Positions 1 through 5,118 of a stretch of 6,073 nucleotides of DNA are shown one piece after another. Both the position numbers and the translations under genes were made by a program. Position 1 is the first letter of the stretch, and every line of letters begins with the position of its first letter. The stretch comes from Lentzea sp. (GTDB lineage: Bacteria; Actinomycetota; Actinomycetes; Mycobacteriales; Pseudonocardiaceae). The stretch is taken from contig JASLAV010000243.1 of NCBI GenBank assembly GCA_030146905.1, positions 1-6,073 on the forward strand, in the 5' to 3' direction. A model generated the notes under the pieces. It was not told the origin of the DNA. It did not search any database and saw only the letters and a list, made by a program, of their open reading frames with translations.

Positions 1-410
1 GTGTGCACGAGCACGACGTACGCCGACCCGTCCTTCTTGCGCAGACCCAGGTGCGGCCGCACCTTGAGGGTCAGGTCACCGGCGCGGTAGGTGGCCGGCT
101 CGACCGGTACGCCGGTGGCCCGGAACGCCGCGAGCCACGGCAGGAACCCGTCGGCGATCTCCTCGAACGCTCGCGGCTGCCCCGTCCGGTTCGCGTTGAG
201 CACCGCCTTCTTGAGTTCCAGTTCAGGTTCGGTGGAGTTGACCGCTCGTCGCATGGCGTCACGGATCGGGTTGTAGAACCCGCACACCTTGGGGTCGTCG
301 GTCAGGTACATCCCCCGCTGTTCCGACACGATGTTGTTGCGTCCACGCTGACCGCTCATGACGTACTCGGTGAACGACAGTGCGGTGACGCTGACGTTGT
401 TGTCCGGCAA
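1..410 (-). CDS. Hypothetical protein, 3' end beyond the left edge
   Basis: At least 136 residues are visible, beginning MPDNNVSVTALSFTEYVM and open to the left edge without a stop. I do not recognise the family. The protein looks soluble: there is no signal peptide or membrane segment, and charged helical stretches (around DAMRRAV and ELELKKAV) are followed by a beta-like end (LTLKVRPHLGLRKKDG, then YVVLVH). That last part faintly recalls the core strands of restriction-like nuclease folds, but I see no definite catalytic set, so this is only a thought. I chose the TTG at 410 because GAGGGGAG sits 6 bases upstream. An in-frame GTG at 440 has no Shine-Dalgarno, and a TAA closes the frame just before it (447-449). 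GTG at 440 remains possible and would add ten residues (MKKAVRGEKA). The reading frame is well supported by codon bias; the function is unknown. Confidence 0.72.
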   Translation of the reverse strand, partial: MPDNNVSVTALSFTEYVMSGQRGRNNIVSEQRGMYLTDDPKVCGFYNPIRDAMRRAVNSTEPELELKKAVLNANRTGQPRAFEEIADGFLPWLAAFRATGVPVEPATYRAGDLTLKVRPHLGLRKKDGSAYVVLVH

Positions 411-416
411 CGCTTT

Positions 417-424
417 CTCCCCTC
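417..424 (-). promoter_or_regulatory. Ribosome-binding site deciding the TTG start
   Basis: Read on the minus strand the bases are GAGGGGAG, followed by a 6-base spacer (AAAGCG) and then TTG. This strong purine-rich site is the reason for preferring TTG 410 over GTG 440. Confidence 0.55.
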
Positions 425-443
425 GTACCGCCTTCTTCACCTG

Positions 444-449
444 ACGTTA
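444..449 (-). promoter_or_regulatory. Possible -10 element for the left-edge gene
   Basis: On the minus strand TAACGT fits the actinobacterial TANNNT -10 pattern. Transcription starting about 7 bases downstream would give a leader of roughly 27 bases carrying the GAGGGGAG ribosome-binding site of the TTG start at 410. No -35 is found at the normal distance; a TTGTCA lies only 11 bases upstream, which is too close. The call is weak. Confidence 0.25.
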
Positions 450-600
450 TCGGAGAGGTCTGACAAAGACGGCGCTCTGCCGAACGGCCTAGTGGTTACA
501 GGCTGTTGACCGTTCACTCGAAAGGTGACACGCACAGTTGCGATCTGCGCCTCAATCTGCAAGCGGACAGTGACGTGCCGGCAACTGATCACGTGAATGA

Positions 601-646
601 CCGTTCGTCCGCCGTTCGCCGACGCTCACGCAACGCTCACCGCAAG
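601..646 (+). promoter_or_regulatory. Phased direct repeats, candidate regulator-binding array
   Basis: Four copies of a GYTCR core lie in a row: GTTCG at 603 and 614, GCTCA at 624 and 635, with start-to-start spacings of 11, 10 and 11 bases. The flanks also repeat: CCGTTCG at 601 and 612, ACGCTCAC at 622 and 633. A lone GTTCAC lies upstream at 512. One-turn spacing of direct repeats is typical of sites bound by OmpR/PhoB-family dimers. The core resembles the GTTCACC-like units of actinobacterial PHO boxes, although the match is imperfect. The array lies about 80 bases upstream of the small membrane protein start. The repeats are seen; the function is inferred. Confidence 0.4.
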
Positions 647-714
647 ACCAGCGGAAGTAACACTCCGTAGAAGATCAACTCGGGAGAATGTCTTCCAACG
701 GGAGGATTCACGGC

Positions 715-721
715 GAGGGAG
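715..721 (+). promoter_or_regulatory. Ribosome-binding site of the small membrane protein gene
   Basis: GAGGGAG lies 1 base before an ATG at 723 and 4 bases before a second, in-frame ATG at 726. The spacing favours ATG 726. A further GGAGG at 701-705 is too distant for either start. Confidence 0.55.
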
Positions 722-725
722 CATG

Positions 726-983
726 ATGGCGGTAAAGGCGGAGCGTTCACCCGGTAGAGCGGGTGACGTGGAGGTTCCGCAGCCGCGCCGGCTGAGCGAG
801 TGGCAGGTCCACCCCGGCCACTGGCCGCACGCGGTGCAGGTGACGGTCATCCTCGTCCTGATCGCCCTGCTGCTGTGGGCCATCGCCGTGACGCTCGGGC
901 CCGACCAGGCGTTCATCGTCGGTTCCGCGGGTGTCGCCGCCAAGCTCATCTGCATGTACCTCGACACCCGCGCCCAGCCCTAG
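726..983 (+). CDS. Small putative membrane protein of unknown function
   Basis: The 85-residue protein begins MAVKAERSPGRAGDVEV. About 36 polar, arginine- and proline-rich residues precede a strong membrane segment at roughly 37-57 (VQVTVILVLIALLLW core). A second, weaker hydrophobic stretch lies at about 62-79 (AFIVGSAGVAAKLICMYL), and the tail DTRAQP is short and polar. Either a single anchor or a two-helix hairpin is possible. I do not recognise a family. ATG 726 is chosen over ATG 723 from the position of the GAGGGAG site; the difference is one residue. The gene converges on the DUF2277 gene, and the two stop codons share the bases CTAG at 980-983. Its upstream region carries the phased repeat array, so it may be under the control of a regulator. 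The hydrophobic profile and codon bias support a real gene. Confidence 0.7.
   Translation: MAVKAERSPGRAGDVEVPQPRRLSEWQVHPGHWPHAVQVTVILVLIALLLWAIAVTLGPDQAFIVGSAGVAAKLICMYLDTRAQP
926..972. terminator. Possible hairpin terminator at a convergent junction
   Basis: CGCGGGTGTCG (926-936) and CGACACCCGCG (962-972) form a perfect 11-bp inverted repeat around a 25-base loop. It starts 7 bases beyond the DUF2277 stop on the minus strand, a typical place for a terminator, and lies inside the last codons of the convergent membrane protein gene. There is no T-run, which is common in actinobacterial terminators. The stem could also be a chance result of the codons it spans. Confidence 0.4.
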
Positions 984-1249
984 CGCCCGTAACGTTCCGC
1001 GGCCCTCGCCTTCGCCTTCGCCGCCTCGACCTCCCGGTCCTTCGGTGGCGCCGTGGTCACCAGCGCGTCGAGCAGTTCCGCCGTCGCCGCCGCGACGGCC
1101 TCGACGGCCCTGTCGAACGCGGCCTGGTTCGCCGACGACGGCTTGGCCGCCCCGCTCACCTTCCGCACGTACTGCAGCGCCGCGGCCTGCACCTCGTCGG
1201 AGGTGGCCGGCGGTTCGAAGTTGTGGAGCACCCGGATGTTTCGGCACAT
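980..1249 (-). CDS. DUF2277 family protein
   Basis: This small soluble protein has 89 residues, the usual size for the family. The N-terminus MCRNIRVLHNFEPPAT is the family signature, followed by AALQYVRKVSG (about 24-33), AAFDRAVEAV (43-52) and the conserved block around LVTTAPPKDREVEAAKAKARAAER (63-86). The family is widespread in actinobacteria and other bacteria, and I know of no established biochemical role. The conserved Cys2 and His9 could bind a metal, but that is speculation. The gene starts 7 bases after the XRE-cupin stop and lacks a strong ribosome-binding site (only GTGGGGG directly before ATG). It is therefore probably co-transcribed with, and translationally coupled to, the regulator. 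Its stop shares CTAG with the convergent membrane protein gene. Confidence 0.92.
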   Translation of the reverse strand: MCRNIRVLHNFEPPATSDEVQAAALQYVRKVSGAAKPSSANQAAFDRAVEAVAAATAELLDALVTTAPPKDREVEAAKAKARAAERYGR

Positions 1250-1256
1250 GCCCCCA

Positions 1257-1817
1257 CTATGACCTGCCGGGCGGCGCCGCGCGGGTGTGGATGCGTTCTC
1301 CCTGCTTGCCGAAGAGGCTGATGATCTCCGCGGGCCTGCCGTCCGCGCTGCTGAAGCTGTGCGGCTGGCGGCAGTCGAACTCGGCCACCTCGCCCGCGCG
1401 CAGCACGACCTCCTTGTCGCCGAGCCGCATGCGGATCCGCCCGCTCAGCACGTACATCCACTCGTAGCCCTCGTGCACGCGCGGTTCGTGCAGCTCCTCG
1501 TCGGTGATGATCATCTTCCACGCCTGCAGCGGCCCGATCGAGCGGGTCAGCGGGATGCCGACGCGGCCGTGGCTGAGCTGGCGCGGCTTCATCGCGACGC
1601 GCGGATCGCCCACCTCCGGCGCGCCGACCAGGTCGTCGAGCGTCACCTGGTAGGTCCGCGACAACGGCATCAGCAGCTCCAGCGTCGGCTTGCGCTGGTC
1701 GGTCTCCAGCCGGGACAGCGTCGACTTCGAAATGCCCGTCATCTCGGACAACGCCGCCAGAGTCAGGTCGTGCTCCGCCCGCAGCGCGGCGAGCCGTTGC
1801 CCCAGTGTTGTTGCCAT
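1257..1817 (-). CDS. XRE-family transcriptional regulator with C-terminal cupin domain
   Basis: The protein has 186 residues, normal for this architecture. Residues 5-63 form the XRE/Cro-like helix-turn-helix, with the signature LAALSEMTGISKSTLSRLE at 20-38 and the typical RKPTLELLMPLSRTYQVTLDDL after it. Residues about 95-170 form a cupin barrel: first motif HEGYEWMYVLSGRIRMRLG (115-133), second motif AGEVAEFDCRQPHSF (141-155). The cupin normally senses a small ligand or metal, here unknown. The protein probably represses itself and the divergent flavoprotein gene through the palindrome covering its own start. No Shine-Dalgarno precedes ATG 1817, but a promoter ends 6 bases upstream, so the mRNA is probably leaderless. 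A DUF2277 gene follows directly. Family assignment is firm; target and ligand are inferred or unknown. Confidence 0.93.
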   Translation of the reverse strand: MATTLGQRLAALRAEHDLTLAALSEMTGISKSTLSRLETDQRKPTLELLMPLSRTYQVTLDDLVGAPEVGDPRVAMKPRQLSHGRVGIPLTRSIGPLQAWKMIITDEELHEPRVHEGYEWMYVLSGRIRMRLGDKEVVLRAGEVAEFDCRQPHSFSSADGRPAEIISLFGKQGERIHTRAAPPGRS

Positions 1818-1826
1818 AATGGCAAC
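1810..1826. promoter_or_regulatory. Palindromic operator between regulator and flavoprotein genes
   Basis: GTTGCCATAATGGCAAC is a perfect inverted repeat of 8 bp around one central base. It covers the XRE-cupin start codon and part of its -10 element, an ideal position for autorepression. A second, smaller symmetric site, TTTGCCAAA, follows at 1831-1839; the TTGCCA cores start at 1811 and 1832, 21 bases or about two helical turns apart. Both could be bound cooperatively by the XRE-cupin protein. Binding is inferred from position and symmetry. Confidence 0.6.
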
Positions 1827-1852
1827 CTACTTTGCCAAAAGAGGACTGTCGA
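1824..1852 (-). promoter_or_regulatory. Promoter of the XRE-cupin gene (leaderless)
   Basis: On the minus strand TCGACA (1847-1852, five of six matches to TTGACA) is separated by exactly 17 bases from TAGGTT (1824-1829, matching TANNNT). Six bases follow before ATG 1817, placing the predicted transcription start on the A of the start codon. The lack of any Shine-Dalgarno agrees with a leaderless transcript. Confidence 0.55.
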
Positions 1853-1861
1853 CCGCACTCT
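1832..1861 (+). promoter_or_regulatory. Possible promoter of the flavoprotein gene
   Basis: TTGCCA (1832-1837, five of six matches to TTGACA) is followed after 18 bases by CACTCT (1856-1861), a poor -10 that keeps only A2 and T6 of TANNNT. It ends 6 bases before ATG 1868, which would again give a leaderless transcript. The -35 lies within the second symmetric TTTGCCAAA site, so a repressor there could block it. Confidence 0.3.
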
Positions 1862-1867
1862 CGGAGC

Positions 1868-2683
1868 ATGAACTACGAAGTGGTGATCATCGGTGGAGGA
1901 GCGGCCGGGCTGAGTGCCGCCCTGATGCTGACCAGGGCGCGTCGCAGCGTGCTCGTGGTCGACGGCGCGGAGCCGCGCAACAAGCCGGCCGCGCACATGC
2001 ACAACTTCCTCTCCCGCGACGGGTTCTCGCCGTTGGAGCTGCTCAAGCACGGTCGCGCCGAGGTGGAGGGGTACGGCGGAGAGGTCGTCAACGACGACGT
2101 GCGGGGCGTGACCCGGACTGACGACGGCTTCGCGATCGAGCTGAGCGGACGCACCGTGCACGGCCGGCGCGTGCTGTTCGCGACCGGCATGGTCGACGAG
2201 GTACCGGACAACCTGCGCGAACGCTGGGGCCGTGACGTCTTCGGCTGCCCGTACTGCCACGGCTACGAGGTCCGCGACCAGAAGCTCGTGGTGTTCGGCG
2301 AGGAGATGAAGGTCGCGCTGGTCCGGCAGTGGTCGAGCGACGTCACGCACGTCGAGTCGGTGGACGGCGTCGAGGTCGAGGACGACAGGCTCGTCGCGGT
2401 GATCTCCGGTGAACGGCGCGTCCCCGCCGACGCGCTCGTGTACTCCGCGCCGGTCAAGCCGCGTGACGAGCTGCTGCTCGCGTTGGGCGCCGAGACCGCG
2501 GAGACGATCGCCGGGCCGTTCGTGCGCACGGACGACAAGGGACGCACGAGCGTGCCGGGCGTCTACGCGGCGGGCAACGTCACGGACCCGGCGGCCATCG
2601 TGATCGTCGCCGCCGCGCAGGGCGCCCAGGCGGCAGGGATGATCAACATGGATCTGCTGGGACTCGTCCCAGCGGCAGGCTGA
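1868..2683 (+). CDS. Thioredoxin-reductase-like FAD oxidoreductase, NADPH motif lost
   Basis: The protein has 271 residues; relatives are usually about 300-320. The N-terminal FAD motif VVIIGGGAAGLSAAL (5-19) and the second FAD motif GVYAAGNVTDPAA (231-243) are intact, as is the redox pair Cys127-Cys130 in GCPYCHGYE, which is typical of TrxR-like dithiol oxidoreductases (GliT/HlmI relatives). The middle domain is odd. After the CPYC the expected glycine-rich nucleotide-binding loop reads VVFGEEMKVALVRQWSSDV (141-159), with no GxGxxG/A, and the next part is much shortened, leaving about 100 residues between CPYC and the second FAD motif. NADPH use is therefore doubtful; oxygen, ferredoxin or another dithiol may be the partner. 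The frame is unbroken. ATG 1868 is chosen because the FAD strand begins at once; a GGAG lies only 1 base upstream. The gene is divergent from the XRE-cupin gene and probably controlled by it. Confidence 0.88.
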   Translation: MNYEVVIIGGGAAGLSAALMLTRARRSVLVVDGAEPRNKPAAHMHNFLSRDGFSPLELLKHGRAEVEGYGGEVVNDDVRGVTRTDDGFAIELSGRTVHGRRVLFATGMVDEVPDNLRERWGRDVFGCPYCHGYEVRDQKLVVFGEEMKVALVRQWSSDVTHVESVDGVEVEDDRLVAVISGERRVPADALVYSAPVKPRDELLLALGAETAETIAGPFVRTDDKGRTSVPGVYAAGNVTDPAAIVIVAAAQGAQAAGMINMDLLGLVPAAG

Positions 2684-4376
2684 TCCGGAAGGTCGAGCCC
2701 TCGCCGAGCGTGCTGGTCACCGACACCGTGCCGCCGTGGGCCTCCACGAGGTGCCGCGTGATCGCGAGCCCGAGCCCGCTGCCGCCCGTGCGGCGGCTGC
2801 GGGACTTGTCGGCGCGCCAGAACCGGTCGAACACGTGCGGCACGTCGTCCGGCGCGATGCCGGTGCCGGTGTCGCTCACCTCCAGCACGGCGTCGTCGCG
2901 CTCCCGGAAGAGCTTCACCACGACCTCGCCGCCGGGCGGCGTGTAGCGGACGGCGTTCACGACCAGGTTGCCGAGGGCTTGGCGCAGCCGCACCGGGTCC
3001 GCGGTGAGGTGGATCGGCGTGGTCTCCGCGCGCAGCAGGACCTCCCGGTTCTGCTGCGCGTTGACGACCTGGTCCGCGACGTCGTCGAGCGCGATCGGCT
3101 CCGGGTGCAGCCGGAGCGTTCCCGCGTCGGCCTGCGCCAGGTCGTGCAGGTCGTCCACGAGCCGTTGCAGCAGCAGCGACTCCTCCAGCAGCATGTCGAT
3201 CAGGTGCGGGTCCGGTTCCGCCAGCCCGTCCTGCGTCGCCTCCAGCCAGCCGGTGATGTTGCCCAGCGGCGTGCGCAGCTCGTGCGCGACGTCGCTGACC
3301 ATGGCCTGGCGCTGCCGTTCGGTCTCGGCGAGCTTCGCCGACATCGCGTTGAACGACCTCGCGAGCTCACCGATCTCGCCCGCGCCGCCGTCCACACGCG
3401 CTGTGCGGTCGCCCTCGGCCGTACGTTTCGTGGCGGCGGTGAGAGCCCGGATCGGTCGCACCAGCTGGGTCGCGGTGATCCAGGACGCGAAACCGGCGAT
3501 CGCGAGGATCCCCAGTGCCACCAACGTGATCCGGGTCGCGCCGGTGGTGGACAGGTCGATGCCCATCGGCTCGCCACCGGTCGGTGAGGTGAGGAACAGC
3601 TGCGCCGGCTCGGCGACGTGCGGACGCAGCTGCTCACGGCGTGCGCTGTCCATGCACCCCACCAGCTCCGGCTGGCCGTTGCGGACGGCGAGGAGCTCCC
3701 AGTCGAACGTGATCCGTCCCGGGGACTTGTCCTTGATGCCCTCGTAGCCGGGCAACCGGTTCAGGCACTGCGTGAACAGCGTCTGGAGCTGCCCGTAGGC
3801 GGCTGTTTCCGTCGCCGTCAGGGTGTACAGCCGATTGCCGGCCTCGCAGCCTTCCCACAACGAGAGCCGGCCGGGTTCGTCGTCCGGCAGCCGCGGGCGG
3901 CCGTTGGGCGCGTCCACGGTCCTGATGTGGAGGTTGCACTCGGTGAGCTGATCGGCATAGGCGTGCAGCGTGCGGAACTCCTCGTCGGTGAGCTTGAACG
4001 GCCCGACCGCCCGTGGATCGATCTGGCCGTTGACGTTCAACGGGTCGACCAGCGCTCTCGGCGTGATGGGCAGGCGCGGTGCGCTCTCGGTGCCGGTGTC
4101 GACCAGCTTCTTGCCGTTGTGGTCGGTCAGTGCGATGCGGCGGTCGTACCTGCGCGCTATGTCGTCCACTGTGGACTTGGCGTCGGCCCAGCTCCTGTGC
4201 GTGGCGGCGTAGTTCACCAGCTCGTCGACGATCGCGGCGTCCGTCTCGAGCGCCTCGCCCTGCTCCTGCCGGATGGCGCCGGTCGTCGCCTGGCTCGCGA
4301 GCCACGCCGTGACGGCGATCGAGCAGGCCGCGATCACCAGCGAGAACAGGAAGAACCGGACCAGCAGGCTTTTCAT
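2643..4376 (-). CDS. Membrane sensor histidine kinase of a two-component system
   Basis: The 577-residue protein has a complete kinase architecture: membrane segment 1 (about 4-27); a large extracytoplasmic sensor region (28-281) with four cysteines (147, 177, 204, 241) that could form two disulfides; membrane segment 2 (282-304); HAMP linker (about 303-356); HisKA with His365 in SDVAHELRTP; and an ATPase domain with N box LGNLVVNAVRYTP (Asn474), G1 DTGTGI (502-507), F box FDRFWRAD and G2 GGSGLGLAI (531-539). All catalytic residues are present. By family rule it autophosphorylates on His365 and passes the phosphate to the regulator encoded just upstream; the stimulus is unknown. The start overlaps the regulator's stop as ATGA and has no strong ribosome-binding site, implying translational coupling. 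Its 3' end overlaps the flavoprotein gene by 41 bp. It is similar in general layout to BaeS/MtrB-type kinases, but I give no symbol. Confidence 0.95.
   Translation of the reverse strand: MKSLLVRFFLFSLVIAACSIAVTAWLASQATTGAIRQEQGEALETDAAIVDELVNYAATHRSWADAKSTVDDIARRYDRRIALTDHNGKKLVDTGTESAPRLPITPRALVDPLNVNGQIDPRAVGPFKLTDEEFRTLHAYADQLTECNLHIRTVDAPNGRPRLPDDEPGRLSLWEGCEAGNRLYTLTATETAAYGQLQTLFTQCLNRLPGYEGIKDKSPGRITFDWELLAVRNGQPELVGCMDSARREQLRPHVAEPAQLFLTSPTGGEPMGIDLSTTGATRITLVALGILAIAGFASWITATQLVRPIRALTAATKRTAEGDRTARVDGGAGEIGELARSFNAMSAKLAETERQRQAMVSDVAHELRTPLGNITGWLEATQDGLAEPDPHLIDMLLEESLLLQRLVDDLHDLAQADAGTLRLHPEPIALDDVADQVVNAQQNREVLLRAETTPIHLTADPVRLRQALGNLVVNAVRYTPPGGEVVVKLFRERDDAVLEVSDTGTGIAPDDVPHVFDRFWRADKSRSRRTGGSGLGLAITRHLVEAHGGTVSVTSTLGEGSTFRISLPLGRVPADPC
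2656..2673. terminator. Possible bidirectional hairpin at a convergent overlap
   Basis: GCTGGGAC (2656-2663) and GTCCCAGC (2666-2673) make a perfect inverted repeat, in practice a 7-bp stem with a CTCG tetraloop. It lies inside the 41-bp overlap of the flavoprotein and sensor kinase coding ends, so it could stop transcription from both sides. No T-run is present. Confidence 0.45.
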
Positions 4377-5038
4377 GCGAGCTTGTACCCGATGCCGTAG
4401 ACGGTCAGCAGCCGTTCCGGCCGGCGCGGGTCCTGCTCGATCTTGCGGCGCAGCTTCATCATGTGCACGTCGACCGTGCGCGCGGTGATGAACCCGTCGT
4501 CCAGCAGCTGTTCGCGCGTGAACACCCGTTGCGGCTGCGCGGCCATCTTGGCGAGCAACCGGAACTCCGCGGGCGTGAGGCTCACCAGCTCGTCGTCGAT
4601 GCGGACCTCGTGCCGGATCGGGTCCACGGTCAGGTCGCCGACCTTGAGCACCGTCGCGTTCGTCTCGCGCGCACGCCCGGTGCGCCGCAGGATCGTGCGG
4701 ACCCGCGCCACCATCTGCCGCGGCCGGAACGGTTTGGTGATGTAGTCGTCCGCGCCCAGGTCGAACCCCAGCAGCACGTCGTCCTCGGTGGACCGCGCCG
4801 TGAGCAGCACGATCGGCACGTCCGACTCCGACCGGACGGCGCGCATCACGTCGATGCCGTCCACCAGCGGCATCATCACGTCCAGCACCAGCAGGTCGGG
4901 GTTGCGCCGCCGCGTCTCGTCGATGGCCGCCCGCCCGTCGTGGACGACCAGCACGGAATGCCCGTCGTGCTCAAGGTACCGGCGGACGAGTTCGGCCTGG
5001 TGGACGTTGTCCTCCGCGACGAGGATGTGGGCACACAC
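4373..5038 (-). CDS. OmpR/PhoB-family response regulator
   Basis: The protein has 221 residues. The receiver domain (3-117) has the acidic pocket AEDN (8-11), phosphoacceptor Asp53 in VLDVMMP, Thr80 and Lys102 in TKPF. The winged-helix DNA-binding domain (about 130-221) has LTPAEFRLL (154-162), RTVDVHMMKLRRKIE (187-201) and the C-terminal YGIGYKLA. The stretch between the two recognition-region helices (LLDDGFITARTVDVH) seems about five residues shorter than usual. GTG 5038 is chosen because the receiver's first strand follows at once (MCAHILVAEDN). An upstream in-frame ATG at 5095 would add 19 residues not expected in the family and consume most of the divergent promoter region. The gene is the first of a two-gene operon with the sensor kinase. 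It is a phosphorylation-controlled transcription factor; its targets are unknown. Confidence 0.94.
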   Translation of the reverse strand: MCAHILVAEDNVHQAELVRRYLEHDGHSVLVVHDGRAAIDETRRRNPDLLVLDVMMPLVDGIDVMRAVRSESDVPIVLLTARSTEDDVLLGFDLGADDYITKPFRPRQMVARVRTILRRTGRARETNATVLKVGDLTVDPIRHEVRIDDELVSLTPAEFRLLAKMAAQPQRVFTREQLLDDGFITARTVDVHMMKLRRKIEQDPRRPERLLTVYGIGYKLA

Positions 5039-5045
5039 AGTTCGC

Positions 5046-5071
5046 AGTATGCAGGCCTTCACGACAGTCAA
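5046..5071 (-). promoter_or_regulatory. Possible promoter of the two-component operon
   Basis: On the minus strand TTGACT (5066-5071, five of six matches to TTGACA) is followed by CATACT (5046-5051). The spacer is only 14 bases; shifting the -10 to TACTGC gives 16 bases but a poorer hexamer. Transcription would start at or just before GTG 5038, which has no Shine-Dalgarno, so a leaderless transcript is possible. If the translational start were ATG 5095, this site would be inside the gene. Confidence 0.3.
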
Positions 5072-5118
5072 GCGGAACGCAAACAGGTTCTTCATCAGTT
5101 CCCGCGAGCGTTGTGGTC

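Larger units (their letters stand above)
450..725. other. Divergent intergenic region without a gene
   Basis: This stretch separates the left-edge gene from the small membrane protein gene. I find no convincing coding frame in it. An in-frame ATG at 597 would extend the plus-strand protein by 42 residues, but that extension is arginine-rich, has no ribosome-binding site and overlaps the repeat array. The region contains TGACCGTTC twice (507-515 and 598-606), a phased repeat array (601-646) and a ribosome-binding site (715-721). No convincing sigma-70-like -35/-10 pair was found on the plus strand; TTGACC at 506-511 is a possible -35 without a good partner. Confidence 0.6.

Noticed and set aside
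488..504. Small inverted repeat GCCT/AGGC in the left intergenic region
   Set aside because: Only 4 bp of stem around a 9-base loop; expected by chance.
3..509. Plus-strand open frame of 168 residues at the left edge
   Set aside because: It is opposite the minus-strand gene, whose codon bias and ribosome-binding site are better; the translated sequence is arginine- and valine-rich and unlike a folded protein.
671..695. GAAGA/TCTTC pairing in the leader of the small membrane protein gene
   Set aside because: A 5-bp A-T-rich stem with a long loop; too weak to call an attenuator or riboswitch.
597..722. Upstream ATG extending the small membrane protein by 42 residues
   Set aside because: No ribosome-binding site, arginine-rich composition, and the stretch overlaps the repeat array; GAGGGAG before ATG 726 is a better start.
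747..1247. Minus-strand open frame of 166 residues, and the frame at 800-1321 on the plus strand
   Set aside because: Low-complexity Gly/Arg-rich shadows of the membrane protein and DUF2277 genes, common in high-GC DNA.
1832..1867. TTG 1832 as the start of the flavoprotein
   Set aside because: It would add MPKEDCRPHSRS before the FAD strand, has no ribosome-binding site and lies in the operator/promoter region.
1156..1869. Minus-strand open frame of 237 residues over the XRE-cupin gene
   Set aside because: Out-of-frame shadow, with Ala/Arg-rich sequence and no domain; the true frame has clear HTH and cupin motifs.
2736..3747. Two long plus-strand frames (283 and 259 residues) opposite the sensor kinase
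   Set aside because: Shadows of the kinase gene; no recognisable domain and poor codon choice.
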